Positions 36,563 to 44,945 of a DNA stretch of 64,000 nucleotides are shown in pieces (positions within the stretch are counted from its first letter, which is position 1; each line of letters begins with the position of its first letter). Made by a program: the position numbers and the translations under genes. Below the pieces are notes generated by a model, which was not told the DNA's origin, ran no database searches, and saw only the letters and a program-made list of their open reading frames with translations. Source of the stretch: Kitasatospora sp. MAA4. Its GTDB lineage: Bacteria > Actinomycetota > Actinomycetes > Streptomycetales > Streptomycetaceae. The stretch spans positions 1 to 64,000 of the forward strand of contig NZ_JARZAI010000016.1 in assembly GCF_029893355.1 (NCBI RefSeq), read 5' to 3'.

Positions 36563-36947
36563 GACTACGGCCACGAACGATCCGTCCGGCAGCCGGAATT
36601 CCCCGGCCGCCGGGCGGATCGTCATCACATCGCACCGCCGGTTGTCCACCAACCGGGCAATTCTTGTGCCGCCGAAGGATGTGAGCTTCGCCACGCAACC
36701 GGGAATTGCGCACTCGCGTCACCTTGCGGCATGGTGAGGGTTCTGTCAGGCCCCGCGTACGGCCCACCTGTTGGGCGACAACTGAAAAGCGAAGGACCGT
36801 ACGCCGCCCGAACTCCACGTCCGCACCGGTTTGTCACGGTGCGAGCGCCGGGCCAGCGCCTCCCGTGACCAGCACCGGTGGAGGCCCGTGACCAGGGGCA
36901 TGTTGCGCCTTCACGGTCACGCGTGGGCGACGCTGGAAGGAAACCAT
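36563..36947 (+). other. 385-bp intergenic region and long leader
   Basis: No convincing gene. Hairpins: GATCCGTCCGGC with GCCGGGCGGATC (36579-36590/36609-36620, one wobble), a probable terminator of phoH; CCGGTTG with CAACCGG (36638-36656); CGCACCG with CGGTGCG (36822-36843). CCCGTGACCAG is repeated shortly before the next gene. I looked for the cyclic di-AMP (ydaO) riboswitch common before actinobacterial wall-lytic genes and did not find its conserved blocks. Confidence 0.6.
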
Positions 36948-37667
36948 GTGACTCGGATCTCGGTCCGGGGAGTTGCTGTGGCCTCCGCCACCGCCGTCAC
37001 CGCAGTTGGTGCCGTCGTGGGTGTGGCCTCGGGCAGCGAGGCGACGACTGCGCAGGCGACCGAGGTCGCCGGCGCGACCCTGTTCGCCGACGTCCCCTCA
37101 GCAACCCAGGCGCAGGCCGTCAGTGACAGCTTCGTTCGTCAGGCCACCGCACAGCAGGTCTCGGCAGACGCGGCCGCCCAGAAGGCGGCCGAGGAGGCCG
37201 CCCGGCTGAAGGCTGCCGCCGACGCGCAGGCCAAGTCCGACGCGGACAAGGCCGCTGCCGCCGCCGCCAAGGCCGCGGCGGACAAGGCCGCGGCCGACGC
37301 CGCTGCCGCCGCCCGCGCCAAGGCCACGTCCTCGATGTCCGCGCCCGGCTCGTCGGCGCCGGACGCGTCCTCGTACAGCCCGGGCTCGGTGCAGGCGATC
37401 GCGGCCGGGATAGTGGGCGACAGCACCCAGTTCCAGTGCTTCAGCAACATCGTGACGCGCGAGAGCGGCTGGAACTACACGGCGATGAACCCGTCCGGCG
37501 CGTACGGCCTGGTCCAGGCGCTGCCCGGTTCCAAGATGGCCTCGGTCGGCGCGGACTGGAAGACCAACCCGGCGACCCAGATCAAGTGGGGCCTGGGCTA
37601 CATGAACGACCGTTACGGCAGCCCGTGCGGCGCCTGGTCGTTCTGGCAGGCCCACAGCTGGTACTAG
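36948..37667 (+). CDS. Exported lytic transglycosylase-like protein
   Basis: A 239-residue secreted protein: signal or membrane segment about 5-28 (VAVASATAVTAVGAVVGVA), an alanine/lysine-rich predicted coiled coil (about 60-130), and an SLT/lysozyme-like C-terminal domain (about 150-239) with E172 in NIVTRESGW and the sequence AMNPSGAYGLVQALPGSK. Likely cleaves or remodels peptidoglycan. The GTG at 36948 is chosen because GGAAGGA precedes it by 6 nt; the overlapping ATG at 36946 is out of frame. A terminator follows at once. Confidence 0.88.
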   Translation: MTRISVRGVAVASATAVTAVGAVVGVASGSEATTAQATEVAGATLFADVPSATQAQAVSDSFVRQATAQQVSADAAAQKAAEEAARLKAAADAQAKSDADKAAAAAAKAAADKAAADAAAAARAKATSSMSAPGSSAPDASSYSPGSVQAIAAGIVGDSTQFQCFSNIVTRESGWNYTAMNPSGAYGLVQALPGSKMASVGADWKTNPATQIKWGLGYMNDRYGSPCGAWSFWQAHSWY

Positions 37668-37677
37668 AGTTCCGGCC

Positions 37678-37711
37678 CTGATGCCCCCGACCACGCGGTC
37701 GGGGGCATCAG
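37678..37711 (+). terminator. Terminator after transglycosylase gene
   Basis: Perfect 15-bp inverted repeat (37678-37692 with 37697-37711), 4-nt loop, 10 bp after the stop codon and followed by a T-rich stretch. Confidence 0.9.
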
Positions 37712-37797
37712 TCGTTTTCGAACCCCCTGCCATGTCCGGGTCCGGGCCCGGGTAGCGTCATCCCTGAGAACCGCGCGACCGGGAGGACGGACCGCAG

Positions 37798-39162
37798 ATG
37801 GCACGGGGAGGGCAACAGGGCCCCAGGGCGCTCAGAGCCATGGCCTGGTCGACGTCGGTCGCGGCCCGCGCGGCCGCCGGTCTGGAGCAGCGCCGCCGGG
37901 CCGCCGCCGAGGCGGCCGAGCAGGAGACCGCAGTCCCGGAGCCGATCCCCGCCCCGCGCGAGGCCGGTCCCGCCGCGCCCCGGGCGTACCTCCCGTACGG
38001 CCGCGCGCCCCACCTGGGCCGTCCTGCCACCCCCGCCGAGGCGGTGCCGTGGGGGCTGCGGGTGGCCGCGGAGTCCACCTGGCGGCTGCTGCTGCTCGGT
38101 GCGGCGCTGTACGTGCTCTTCTCGGTGGTCGACATGCTGCGGCTGGTCGCCTTCGCGATCCTGGCCGGACTGCTGGTCTCCGCGCTCCTCGAACCCTCGG
38201 TCTCCTGGCTGCGCCGGCACGGCGTGCCGCGCTCGCTGGCCGCGGCCGGCACCTTCCTCAGCGGTCTGGCCGGCATCGGCCTGGTTGGCTGGTTCGTGGT
38301 CTGGCAGGTGACCAGCAACCTCGACAACGTCTCGCACCAGGCCCAGCAGGGCATCGGCAAGCTGCGGGACTGGATGATCACCGGCCCGATGCACGTGACG
38401 CAGGCCCAGATCACCCAGTTCACCCACCAGATACAGGACGCGATCGGGACCAACACCCAGCAGATCACCTCGCTGGGGTTCACCGGCGTCAGCATCGCGA
38501 TCGAGGTGCTGACCGGTGTGCTGCTGGCCGTCTTCACCACCTTCTTCCTGCTCTACGACGGCGCCCGGATCTGGAGCTTCCTGCTGCGCGGGCTGCCGCA
38601 GCAGTCCCGGTACGCGATGGCCGGCGCCGGGCCCAAGGCCTGGGCCACGCTGACCGCGTACGTGCGCGGCACCGTCTTCGTGGCCTTCATCGACGCGCTC
38701 TGCATCGGCATCGGGATCCAGATGCTGGGCGTGCCGCTGGCCATGCCGCTCGCGGTGATCATCTTCCTGGGGGCCTTCGTCCCGCTGGTCGGCGCGCTGG
38801 TCACCGGCACCCTGGCGGTGCTGATCGCGCTGGTCACCAAGGACGTCACCACGGCCGGCCTGGTCCTGGTGGTGCTGATCGCCGTCCAGCAGCTGGAGGG
38901 CCACATCCTCCAGCCGCTGATCCTCGGCCGAGCCGTCCGGGTCCACCCGCTCGGCGTGGTGCTCGGGGTGGCCGCGGGCTCGATCATCGGCGGCATCGGC
39001 GGCGCGATCGTGGCGGTCCCGCTGATCGCCGTCACCAACACCGTGGTCGGCTACCTCCGCCAGCGCACCGCCGCCGGCCACGAGGTCTTCACGGCCCTGG
39101 AAGCAGCCCAGGAAGCAGCCGCCCCGCACGACACCTCCCCAACGGAGTCCCCTGCCTCCTAA
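37798..39162 (+). CDS. AI-2E family transporter
   Basis: A 454-residue membrane protein of the AI-2E (TerC-unrelated, PF01594) family. A basic, alanine-rich cytoplasmic N-terminus (1-90) is followed by about eight helices; the family core is FLGAFVPLVGALVTG and the end GGIGGAIVAVPLIAVTNTV. Members export small molecules or act as ion antiporters; the substrate cannot be inferred. GGGAGG precedes the ATG. Its stop codon TAA forms part of a -10 box for the next gene, so the ATPase/HNH pair may be transcribed separately. Confidence 0.9.
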   Translation: MARGGQQGPRALRAMAWSTSVAARAAAGLEQRRRAAAEAAEQETAVPEPIPAPREAGPAAPRAYLPYGRAPHLGRPATPAEAVPWGLRVAAESTWRLLLLGAALYVLFSVVDMLRLVAFAILAGLLVSALLEPSVSWLRRHGVPRSLAAAGTFLSGLAGIGLVGWFVVWQVTSNLDNVSHQAQQGIGKLRDWMITGPMHVTQAQITQFTHQIQDAIGTNTQQITSLGFTGVSIAIEVLTGVLLAVFTTFFLLYDGARIWSFLLRGLPQQSRYAMAGAGPKAWATLTAYVRGTVFVAFIDALCIGIGIQMLGVPLAMPLAVIIFLGAFVPLVGALVTGTLAVLIALVTKDVTTAGLVLVVLIAVQQLEGHILQPLILGRAVRVHPLGVVLGVAAGSIIGGIGGAIVAVPLIAVTNTVVGYLRQRTAAGHEVFTALEAAQEAAAPHDTSPTESPAS

Positions 39163-39165
39163 CAT
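39160..39165 (+). promoter_or_regulatory. -10 box for leaderless ptuA-like gene
   Basis: TAACAT, starting with the stop codon of the preceding gene, ends 6 nt before the ATG at 39172. GGAG lies only 2 nt from that ATG and would suit the in-frame GTG at 39178 instead, so both modes of initiation are possible. Confidence 0.45.
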
Positions 39166-39171
39166 GGAGTC

Positions 39172-40473
39172 ATGTATGTGACGAGGCTGGGCATCTCGGG
39201 CATCCGGGGTTTCACGCCGGCGCGCGAGGTGCGGCAGCTGGAGTTGCCGCAGGCGGGCTGGACGGTGCTGGCCGGGCGCAACGGCGCGGGCAAGACGACG
39301 CTGCTGCGCGCGCTGGCGCTGGCGCTCGGCGGGCCCTCGGTGGCGCGCAGCCTGGTCAGCGACTTCTCCGGGTGGATCACCGCGGGGGAGACCACCGGTT
39401 GGGTGCAGGCGTTCGTGCGCCCGGACTGGTCGGTGGACCGGCTGGCCGGCAGCGGCAAGGCGCCCAAGTACGACCTGCGGCTCGGCCTGCGCTGGACCCT
39501 GCCGCCGGGCGGACCGCGACCCGAGCTGACCTCCTTCGGCTCGCCCAACCCCGAGCGCGGCGCCTGGGCGGAGAACCCGCGCGGCTGGTTCTTCGCCGGC
39601 TACGGCCCGTTCCGCCGGCTGCTCGGCGGTACCGGCGAGAGCCAGCGGCTGATGCTCTCGGCCGGCCCGGTCGGCCGGCTCGCCACGCTCTTCCACGAGG
39701 AGGCCTCGCTCGCCGAGGGCGTCTCCTGGCTGGTCGACCAGCACGTCCGCCGCCTCGAAGGCCGCCCCGGCGCCCAGCAGGCGCTGGACGTGGTGAGCGC
39801 GCTGCTCTCGGACGGCCTGCTGCCCGACGGGTACACCGTCGCCCGAGTCGACTCCGACGGCCTCTGGGTCCGCAGAGTCGACGGGCCCGACTTCCCGCTC
39901 CGGGAGATGAGCGACGGCTACCGCACCGTCGCCGCCCTCGTGCTCGACCTGGTCCGGCAGTTCCAGTCCTCCTACGGCCTCCTCCCGCTGGACGAGGCCG
40001 GCGCCGTCCGGCTCCCGGGCATCGTGCTGATCGACGAGATCGACGCCCACCTGCACGTCAGCTGGCAGCAGCGGATCGGCCCCTGGCTCAAGGCGCACTT
40101 CCCACTGGTGCAGTTCATCGTCTCCACCCACAGCCCGTACATCTGCCAGGCCGCCGACCCGGGCGGGCTGATCCGGATAGCCGGCGTGGACGAGGACTTC
40201 CCGCCGCAGCCGGTCAGCGAGGAGCTCTACCGCCGGATCGTCTACGGCAGCGGGGACGATGCGGTGCTCTCCGAGCTCTTCGGCCTCGAAACGCCCTACT
40301 CGGACCGCGCCGAGGACGCCCGTCGGCGCCTGGGCGACATCGAGGGCCGGGTGCTGGCCGGCGACTCCACCGACGACGAGCTGGTGGAGTACCAGGAGTT
40401 GAGCGACCGCCTGATGAGCTCGCTCTCGGCCCGGGTCGACGAGGTCGCGGCCCGTCTGGGGAGACGCGCGTGA
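39172..40473 (+). CDS. ptuA: PtuA-like AAA/SMC-type ATPase
   Basis: A 433-residue ABC/SMC-class ATPase of the AAA_21 kind. Walker A GRNGAGKTT is at 35-43, an SMC-like signature is MSDGYRTV, Walker B is IVLIDEIDAHLH with D288-E289, and the H-loop is IVSTHSP with H320. There is no TOPRIM nuclease domain, unlike OLD proteins. The overlapping downstream HNH gene makes this the two-gene arrangement of Septu (PtuA-PtuB), where the ATPase oligomer controls the nuclease. It might instead be a core housekeeping ATPase because its neighbours are chromosomal. Start ATG supported by a -10 box 6 nt upstream. Confidence 0.72.
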   Translation: MYVTRLGISGIRGFTPAREVRQLELPQAGWTVLAGRNGAGKTTLLRALALALGGPSVARSLVSDFSGWITAGETTGWVQAFVRPDWSVDRLAGSGKAPKYDLRLGLRWTLPPGGPRPELTSFGSPNPERGAWAENPRGWFFAGYGPFRRLLGGTGESQRLMLSAGPVGRLATLFHEEASLAEGVSWLVDQHVRRLEGRPGAQQALDVVSALLSDGLLPDGYTVARVDSDGLWVRRVDGPDFPLREMSDGYRTVAALVLDLVRQFQSSYGLLPLDEAGAVRLPGIVLIDEIDAHLHVSWQQRIGPWLKAHFPLVQFIVSTHSPYICQAADPGGLIRIAGVDEDFPPQPVSEELYRRIVYGSGDDAVLSELFGLETPYSDRAEDARRRLGDIEGRVLAGDSTDDELVEYQELSDRLMSSLSARVDEVAARLGRRA

Positions 40474-41201
40474 TCCCGCTCCAGCGCGGGCCGTTACCCG
40501 AGGACCTCTCGGCCCGGCTGGCCGCCCGCACCGAGCGGCTGGCCGACCGCGGCGGCGGCGCCCGCGAGCTGTGGCGCGACAGCCGTACGGTCCGCCGGGA
40601 CCTGAGCGCCCACCTGGTCGCGATGGCGGCCGGGCTCTCCCGCTGCATGTACTGCGGGGACAGCGAGGGCACCAGCATCGACCACTTCCAGCCGATCGCG
40701 CTGGCCCCGATGCGCGCCTTCGACTGGCTGAACCACCTGTGGGCCTGCGCCTTCTGCAACAGCAACCAGAAGCGCGACCGCTACCCGACCGACCGGCACG
40801 GCCTGGCGCTGCTGATCGACCCCACCACCGACGAGCCGGCCGACCACCTGAACCTGGTGCTCTCCACCGGCGCCTACCGCCCGCGCACGCCCAAGGGGCA
40901 CGAGACCATCCTGATCTTCGGCCTGGACCGCCCGGTGCTGGAGCGCGGCCGGGCCCAGGCGTACGTCCGCTGCCGCTCGATGCTGCGCGACCTGGCCCGG
41001 ACCACCGCCGCGGGGGAGCGCGCCGAGGCCGCCGCGGTCGCGCACGCGCTGACCGTCCAGCCGTTCGCGGACGTGCTCTACGAGATGCTGCGGCTGAGCA
41101 CCGCACCGCGCGCGGCGCTGGTCTTCGGCGCCGAGGCGGTGGCGGGCCTGAACCTGCTGAAAGGGCCCCGCTCGACAGAGCGGGGCCCTTTCAGAGGCTG
41201 A
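40470..41201 (+). CDS. ptuB: PtuB-like HNH endonuclease
   Basis: A 243-residue HNH nuclease. The zinc ribbon and active site are C59-x2-C62, D71-H72 in SIDHFQP, and C93-x2-C96 in CAFCNSNQKRDR, a complete HNH of the McrA/PtuB kind. The GTG start overlaps the ATPase stop (GTGA at 40470-40473), so translation is coupled. Septu nucleases cut phage or tRNA-like targets when infection disturbs the complex. The last 15 codons contain an intrinsic terminator hairpin, so the C-terminal sequence is dictated by RNA structure and may be a recent extension. Confidence 0.72.
   Translation: MIPLQRGPLPEDLSARLAARTERLADRGGGARELWRDSRTVRRDLSAHLVAMAAGLSRCMYCGDSEGTSIDHFQPIALAPMRAFDWLNHLWACAFCNSNQKRDRYPTDRHGLALLIDPTTDEPADHLNLVLSTGAYRPRTPKGHETILIFGLDRPVLERGRAQAYVRCRSMLRDLARTTAAGERAEAAAVAHALTVQPFADVLYEMLRLSTAPRAALVFGAEAVAGLNLLKGPRSTERGPFRG
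41157..41194. terminator. Terminator hairpin inside the ptuB-like coding sequence
   Basis: CTGAAAGGGCCCCGCTC (41157-41173) and its exact complement (41178-41194) with a GACA loop, flanked by A and T runs. It ends 7 bp before the stop codon at 41199-41201 and also lies just beyond the convergent ahpD. Confidence 0.88.
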
Positions 41202-41207
41202 CCGGCC

Positions 41208-41738
41208 TCAGGCCAGCGCGGCCTCGGCGTCCAGCACGGACGCCACGGCCTGCAGCACCGCGGCGATCCGCACGGCGGTCTGGATGACCTCGCGCTCCAC
41301 GCCGGCCTTGCGCAGCACGCCCTCGTGCGAGTCGAGGCAGCGGCCGCAGCCGTTGATCGCGGAGACCGCGAACGACCACAGCTCGAAGTCGACCTTCTCG
41401 ACGCCCGGGTTGCCGATGATGTTCATCCGCAGACCCGTGCGCATGCTGCTGTACTCCTCGTCGGAGAGCAGGTGCATGGTCCGGTAGTAGACGTTGTTCA
41501 TCGCCATCACCGCGGCGGCGGCCTTGGCGGCGGTGTACGCCTGCTCGGAGAGGATCTCCTTGGCCTGCGGCTCCAGCTCGCTCAGCACGGCCTTGCTGCC
41601 GGTGGCCATCGCGCAGGAGAGCACGGTGCCCCAGAGCTGCTGGGCCGGGAGCTCGGAGTTGCCGATGACCGCGCTCAGGTTGAGCTTGAGGTCCTTGGCG
41701 TAGTCCGGCAGTGCCGACTTGAGTTCGTCGAGGGCCAT
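41208..41738 (-). CDS. ahpD: Alkyl hydroperoxidase AhpD
   Basis: A 176-residue carboxymuconolactone-fold peroxidase. The catalytic motif is CGRCLDSHE (two cysteines, glutamate and histidine of the proton relay). In actinobacteria AhpD both reduces AhpC and has weak peroxidase activity of its own. It follows ahpC with a gap of 4 bp, so the two form an operon, divergent from oxyR. The ATG start is at the family position ([17 protein letters not shown]). Confidence 0.95.
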   Translation of the reverse strand: MALDELKSALPDYAKDLKLNLSAVIGNSELPAQQLWGTVLSCAMATGSKAVLSELEPQAKEILSEQAYTAAKAAAAVMAMNNVYYRTMHLLSDEEYSSMRTGLRMNIIGNPGVEKVDFELWSFAVSAINGCGRCLDSHEGVLRKAGVEREVIQTAVRIAAVLQAVASVLDAEAALA

Positions 41739-41742
41739 CGGA

Positions 41743-42294
41743 TCAGCCGGCCAGCAGGGCGCCGGCGTCCAGGGTGGCCTCGCCCTTGGTCCAGTTGCAC
41801 GGGCACAGCTCGTCGGTCTGCAGGGCGTCCAGCACCCGCAGGACCTCCTTCGGGTTCCGGCCGACGGAGCCCGCGGTCACCATGGTGAACTGGATCTCGT
41901 TGTTCGGGTCCACGATGAAGACGGCGCGCTGGGCGGTGCCGTCCTCGGCCTCGACGCCGCAGGCGCGCATCAGGTCGTGCTTGATGTCGGCGAGCATCGG
42001 GAAGGGCAGGTCACGCAGGTCGGCGTGGTCCTTGCGCCAGGCGTGGTGGACGAACTCGGAGTCGCCGGAGACGCCCAGGATCTGCGCGTCGCGGTCCGCG
42101 AACTCCTCGTTCAGCTTGCCGAACGCGGCGATCTCGGTCGGGCAGACGAAGGTGAAGTCCATCGGCCAGAAGAAGACGATCTTCCACTTGCCCTCGTAGG
42201 ACTTGTGGTTGATGTCGGCGAAGGCGCTCGCGGCGTCGAGGTCAACGCAGGCCTTGAGGTCGAACTCGGGGAACTTGTCACCGATCGTGAGCAC
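41743..42294 (-). CDS. ahpC: Alkyl hydroperoxide reductase AhpC (2-Cys peroxiredoxin)
   Basis: A 183-residue peroxiredoxin. The peroxidatic cysteine is C51 in [11 protein letters not shown], and the resolving cysteine region is ELCPCNW near the C-terminus. Reduces hydrogen peroxide, organic peroxides and peroxynitrite, with AhpD as electron donor. The GTG at 42294 is chosen because AGGAGA lies 8 nt upstream; the frame is open further but unconserved. Expression should depend on OxyR, encoded divergently 200 bp away. Confidence 0.96.
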   Translation of the reverse strand: MLTIGDKFPEFDLKACVDLDAASAFADINHKSYEGKWKIVFFWPMDFTFVCPTEIAAFGKLNEEFADRDAQILGVSGDSEFVHHAWRKDHADLRDLPFPMLADIKHDLMRACGVEAEDGTAQRAVFIVDPNNEIQFTMVTAGSVGRNPKEVLRVLDALQTDELCPCNWTKGEATLDAGALLAG

Positions 42295-42387
42295 GTTCGC
42301 TTCTCCTGGGCTTGTAAGTGAGGGAGGATTGTCCGAATTGCCTATGGTTCGGCGTAATCCCGACGTGATCAACAGTGACACAGCGCG

Positions 42388-42399
42388 CACTGATCAGTG
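42388..42399. promoter_or_regulatory. Palindrome in the ahpC-oxyR control region
   Basis: CACTGATCAGTG is a perfect 12-bp palindrome midway between the divergent ahpC and oxyR genes; related half-sites (AACAGTGAC, TGATC) flank it. It is a reasonable OxyR contact region, although the classical ATAG-N7-CTAT pattern is not obvious. Confidence 0.4.
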
Positions 42400-42493
42400 A
42401 AATAGCTAGACTCGTTAGATCTGATCGGAGAGAGTTATCAGTACTCAGCAGCCCAGGCCACGCGCCGACCGCGCCCGCAAACCCGAGACCGGT

Positions 42494-43459
42494 GTGGCGA
42501 GCACCACAGCCGCCGGATCGGCCCGCGCGGCCCGCACGCCGACCGTCGCCCAGCTGCGCGCTTTCGTCGCGGTCGCCGAGCACCGCCACTTCCGGGACGC
42601 CGCCGCGGCCATCGGCACCAGCCAGCCGGGTCTGTCCGGCGCGGTGGCGGCGCTGGAGGAGGCGCTCGGCGCGCAGCTGGTCGAGCGTACGACCCGGAAG
42701 GTCATCATCACCTCTCTGGGGGAGCGCGTCGCCGTCCACGCGCGCCGGGTGCTTGCCTCACTCCAGGACCTGACCGGCGAGGTCGAGGCCGCCCGCCGGC
42801 CGTTTACCGGCCCGCTGCACCTCGGGGTGATCCCCACCGTCGCGCCGTACCTGCTGCCGGCAGTGCTGCGACTGGTCCGCGACAGCTACCCCGACCTCGA
42901 ACTGCACGTCCACGAGGAGCGCACCCCCTCGCTGCTGGAGGGCCTGGCGGCCGGGCGGCTCGACCTGCTGCTGCTCGCCCTGCCCGCCGGAGGCGCCGCG
43001 CCGACCCGGGACATCCCGCTCTTCGACGAGGACTTCGTCCTGGTCACCCCGCCCGATCACGAGCTGGCGGGCCGCGTCGACGTGCCCCGGGACGCCCTGC
43101 TCGACCTGGACGTGCTGCTGCTCGAAGAGGGCCACTGCCTGCGCGACCAGGCGCTCGACCTGTGCCGCGAGGTCGGCGCCGAGGCCGGCGGCGGCACCAC
43201 CAGGGCGGCCGGCCTGTCCACCCTCGTCCAGCTGGTGGCCGGCGGGCTGGGCGTCACCCTGCTGCCCGCCACCGCCCTGGACGTCGAGGCGGGCCGCACC
43301 GACCGGCTCGCCGCGGTGCGCTTCGCCGCCCCCGCACCCGGCCGCCGGATCGGCCTCGCCGCCCGGCCGGGCTCGGCCCGCAGCGCGGAGTACGACCGCT
43401 TCGCCGACTCCCTGCGCGAGGTGCTGGCCGAGCTGCCCGTACGGATCGTCAGCTCCTAG
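42494..43459 (+). CDS. oxyR: Peroxide-responsive LysR regulator OxyR
   Basis: LysR-type regulator, 321 residues from this start. The N-terminal helix-turn-helix (TVAQLRAFVAVAEHRHFRD ... LSGAVAALEEALG) is followed by a LysR substrate-binding domain holding the redox pair C215 (EGHCLRDQ) and C224 (LDLC), nine apart as in E. coli OxyR. Divergent from ahpCD, its expected target. The start is uncertain: the GTG at 42494 lacks a good ribosome-binding site, whereas GGAGAGAG at 42427-42434 is followed in frame by ATC at 42437, not a normal start codon. Confidence 0.93.
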   Translation: MASTTAAGSARAARTPTVAQLRAFVAVAEHRHFRDAAAAIGTSQPGLSGAVAALEEALGAQLVERTTRKVIITSLGERVAVHARRVLASLQDLTGEVEAARRPFTGPLHLGVIPTVAPYLLPAVLRLVRDSYPDLELHVHEERTPSLLEGLAAGRLDLLLLALPAGGAAPTRDIPLFDEDFVLVTPPDHELAGRVDVPRDALLDLDVLLLEEGHCLRDQALDLCREVGAEAGGGTTRAAGLSTLVQLVAGGLGVTLLPATALDVEAGRTDRLAAVRFAAPAPGRRIGLAARPGSARSAEYDRFADSLREVLAELPVRIVSS

Positions 43460-43522
43460 CCGCTGCCGCGTCCGCCCGACGGAGTAACCCGGGCCGAGCG
43501 ATCGGCGTCCTGTTGTCCTATC

Positions 43523-43537
43523 GGCTGATGATCAGCC
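43523..43537. promoter_or_regulatory. 15-bp palindrome upstream of the dpr-type operon
   Basis: GGCTGAT-G-ATCAGCC is perfectly symmetric and sits about 190 bp before the phosphodiester glycosidase gene, in the 265-bp gap after oxyR. Candidate operator for that operon; no regulator is assigned. Confidence 0.4.
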
Positions 43538-43724
43538 AACTCGCCTCCCCAACACGATGTTTGACTCCAGCCCCCGACTGCCCGTCAGTGCACCGGGTGC
43601 CGCTCCGCGGGCCGCCGCCGCCCCCGCGCTGCGTGGCCGACCTCGCCGATCGGCGTGACGCTGAGCAGGTCCGACATCGCAGCATCTCGCGCGCACCTGC
43701 GTGCCGCGGGAGGGAGAGAGTGGC

Positions 43725-44945
43725 GTGGCACCGTCGACCAAACCCGAAACGGATCAGGACGTCGCGGCAGGGGATCCGAAACCCGTACGGCGTCCGCCCG
43801 GCCGACTGCGCCGGCTCCTCGCCCGACCGACGGTGCGGGTGGTGGTGGCGGTCTTCGCCGCCTTCCTGGCCTGGCTCGGCTGGTCGGTGGGCGGTGCGCT
43901 GCTGGCCCCGGGCAACGACAGCACGGCCGCCCGGCTGGCCGAGTGGGGCCGTGACCACCACCTGGGTCCGGTCGTCACGATGCTGGAGACCGCCCAGTAC
44001 AAGATGGACCCGCCGAAGGTCGGCGGCACACCCGCCGCAATCGGCCTGCCGCCGGCCGCCCCGGCCGTGGACCCGGCCAACCACGGCCCGGCCCCGGCGC
44101 TGCCCCCGATCCCGCTGGCGCCGCTCACCTCGCCGGCCGGCGGCGACCCGCTGCCCGGCGAGGGCACCTGGCACGTGCTCAGCAGCGTCCGCGGCACCCC
44201 GGCCATCCAGGCCGCCGAGCTGCGCCCTGACGCCGCGCACACCTCCTACCTGGCCGGCGTGGTCTCGATGGACCCCCGGCTGGTCCGCTTCCAGCTCCAC
44301 CCGGGCACCGACGACCCCGGGCCGGACAACTGGGGCGTGCCGCCGAACATCCCGCCGGAGGACCGCACCGGCCTGCTGGCCAGCTTCAACGGCGGGTTCA
44401 AGGTCAACGTGAACGAGGCCCGCGGCGGCTTCTTCCTCAACGGCGTCACGCACGGCACGCTGACCTCCGGCGCGGCCTCGCTGGTCTACTACAAGGACGG
44501 CCACGCCACGGTCGGCACCTGGGACGACGGCGTGAGCATGACCCCGGACGTGGTGGGCGTGCGGCAGAACCTGCGGCTCATCGTCGACCAGTCCGCCGTC
44601 CCGGACGACGTCGACAGCCACATCGAGAGCGGCTGGGGCCTGACCATCGGCGGCGCGTACTTCGTCTGGCGCTCGGGCATCGGCGTCACGCCCGACGGGC
44701 GGCTCGTCTTCGCCTACGGTCCGGCGCTGTCGGTCCGCACGCTGGCGAACCTGCTCCAGCAGGCCGGCTGCGTGACGGCGATGCAGCTGGACATCAACCC
44801 GGCCTGGATGTCGTTCAACTACTACCAGCCGGGGTCCGACCCGCAGAACCCGACGCCGACCAAGCTGCTCTCCGACCAGGAGCGGCCGGCCGACCGCTAC
44901 TTCGAGCCGACCAGCCGCGACTTCACCGCGGTGTACGCGAGATGA
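43725..44945 (+). CDS. Membrane-anchored phosphodiester glycosidase (NAGPA domain)
   Basis: A 406-residue protein with a basic N-terminus, one membrane helix (about 40-58, VVVAVFAAFLAWLGWSVGG), a proline-rich region and a C-terminal PF09992 domain (about 145-400; FNGGF near KVNVNEARGG, AMQLDINPAWM). NAGPA-type domains uncover or cleave sugar-phosphodiester bonds, so a role in trimming a wall or exopolysaccharide phosphodiester is reasonable. The GTG at 43725 follows AGGGAG. ATGA overlap with the next gene shows it is the first member of a four-gene operon for polyprenyl-phospho-pentose synthesis. Confidence 0.82.
   Translation: MAPSTKPETDQDVAAGDPKPVRRPPGRLRRLLARPTVRVVVAVFAAFLAWLGWSVGGALLAPGNDSTAARLAEWGRDHHLGPVVTMLETAQYKMDPPKVGGTPAAIGLPPAAPAVDPANHGPAPALPPIPLAPLTSPAGGDPLPGEGTWHVLSSVRGTPAIQAAELRPDAAHTSYLAGVVSMDPRLVRFQLHPGTDDPGPDNWGVPPNIPPEDRTGLLASFNGGFKVNVNEARGGFFLNGVTHGTLTSGAASLVYYKDGHATVGTWDDGVSMTPDVVGVRQNLRLIVDQSAVPDDVDSHIESGWGLTIGGAYFVWRSGIGVTPDGRLVFAYGPALSVRTLANLLQQAGCVTAMQLDINPAWMSFNYYQPGSDPQNPTPTKLLSDQERPADRYFEPTSRDFTAVYAR

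Noticed and set aside
36563-36947. Cyclic di-AMP (ydaO/yuaA) riboswitch before the transglycosylase gene
   Set aside because: The expected conserved blocks (a GGGGTGAA-type segment and the CCGAA-CCGTCAGCTAACC-type 3' end) are not found; a short GCCGAAGG alone is insufficient.
37708-41106. 1132-codon minus-strand open frame spanning several plus-strand genes
   Set aside because: It crosses three well-supported genes and reads as low-complexity Arg/Gly/Ala sequence.
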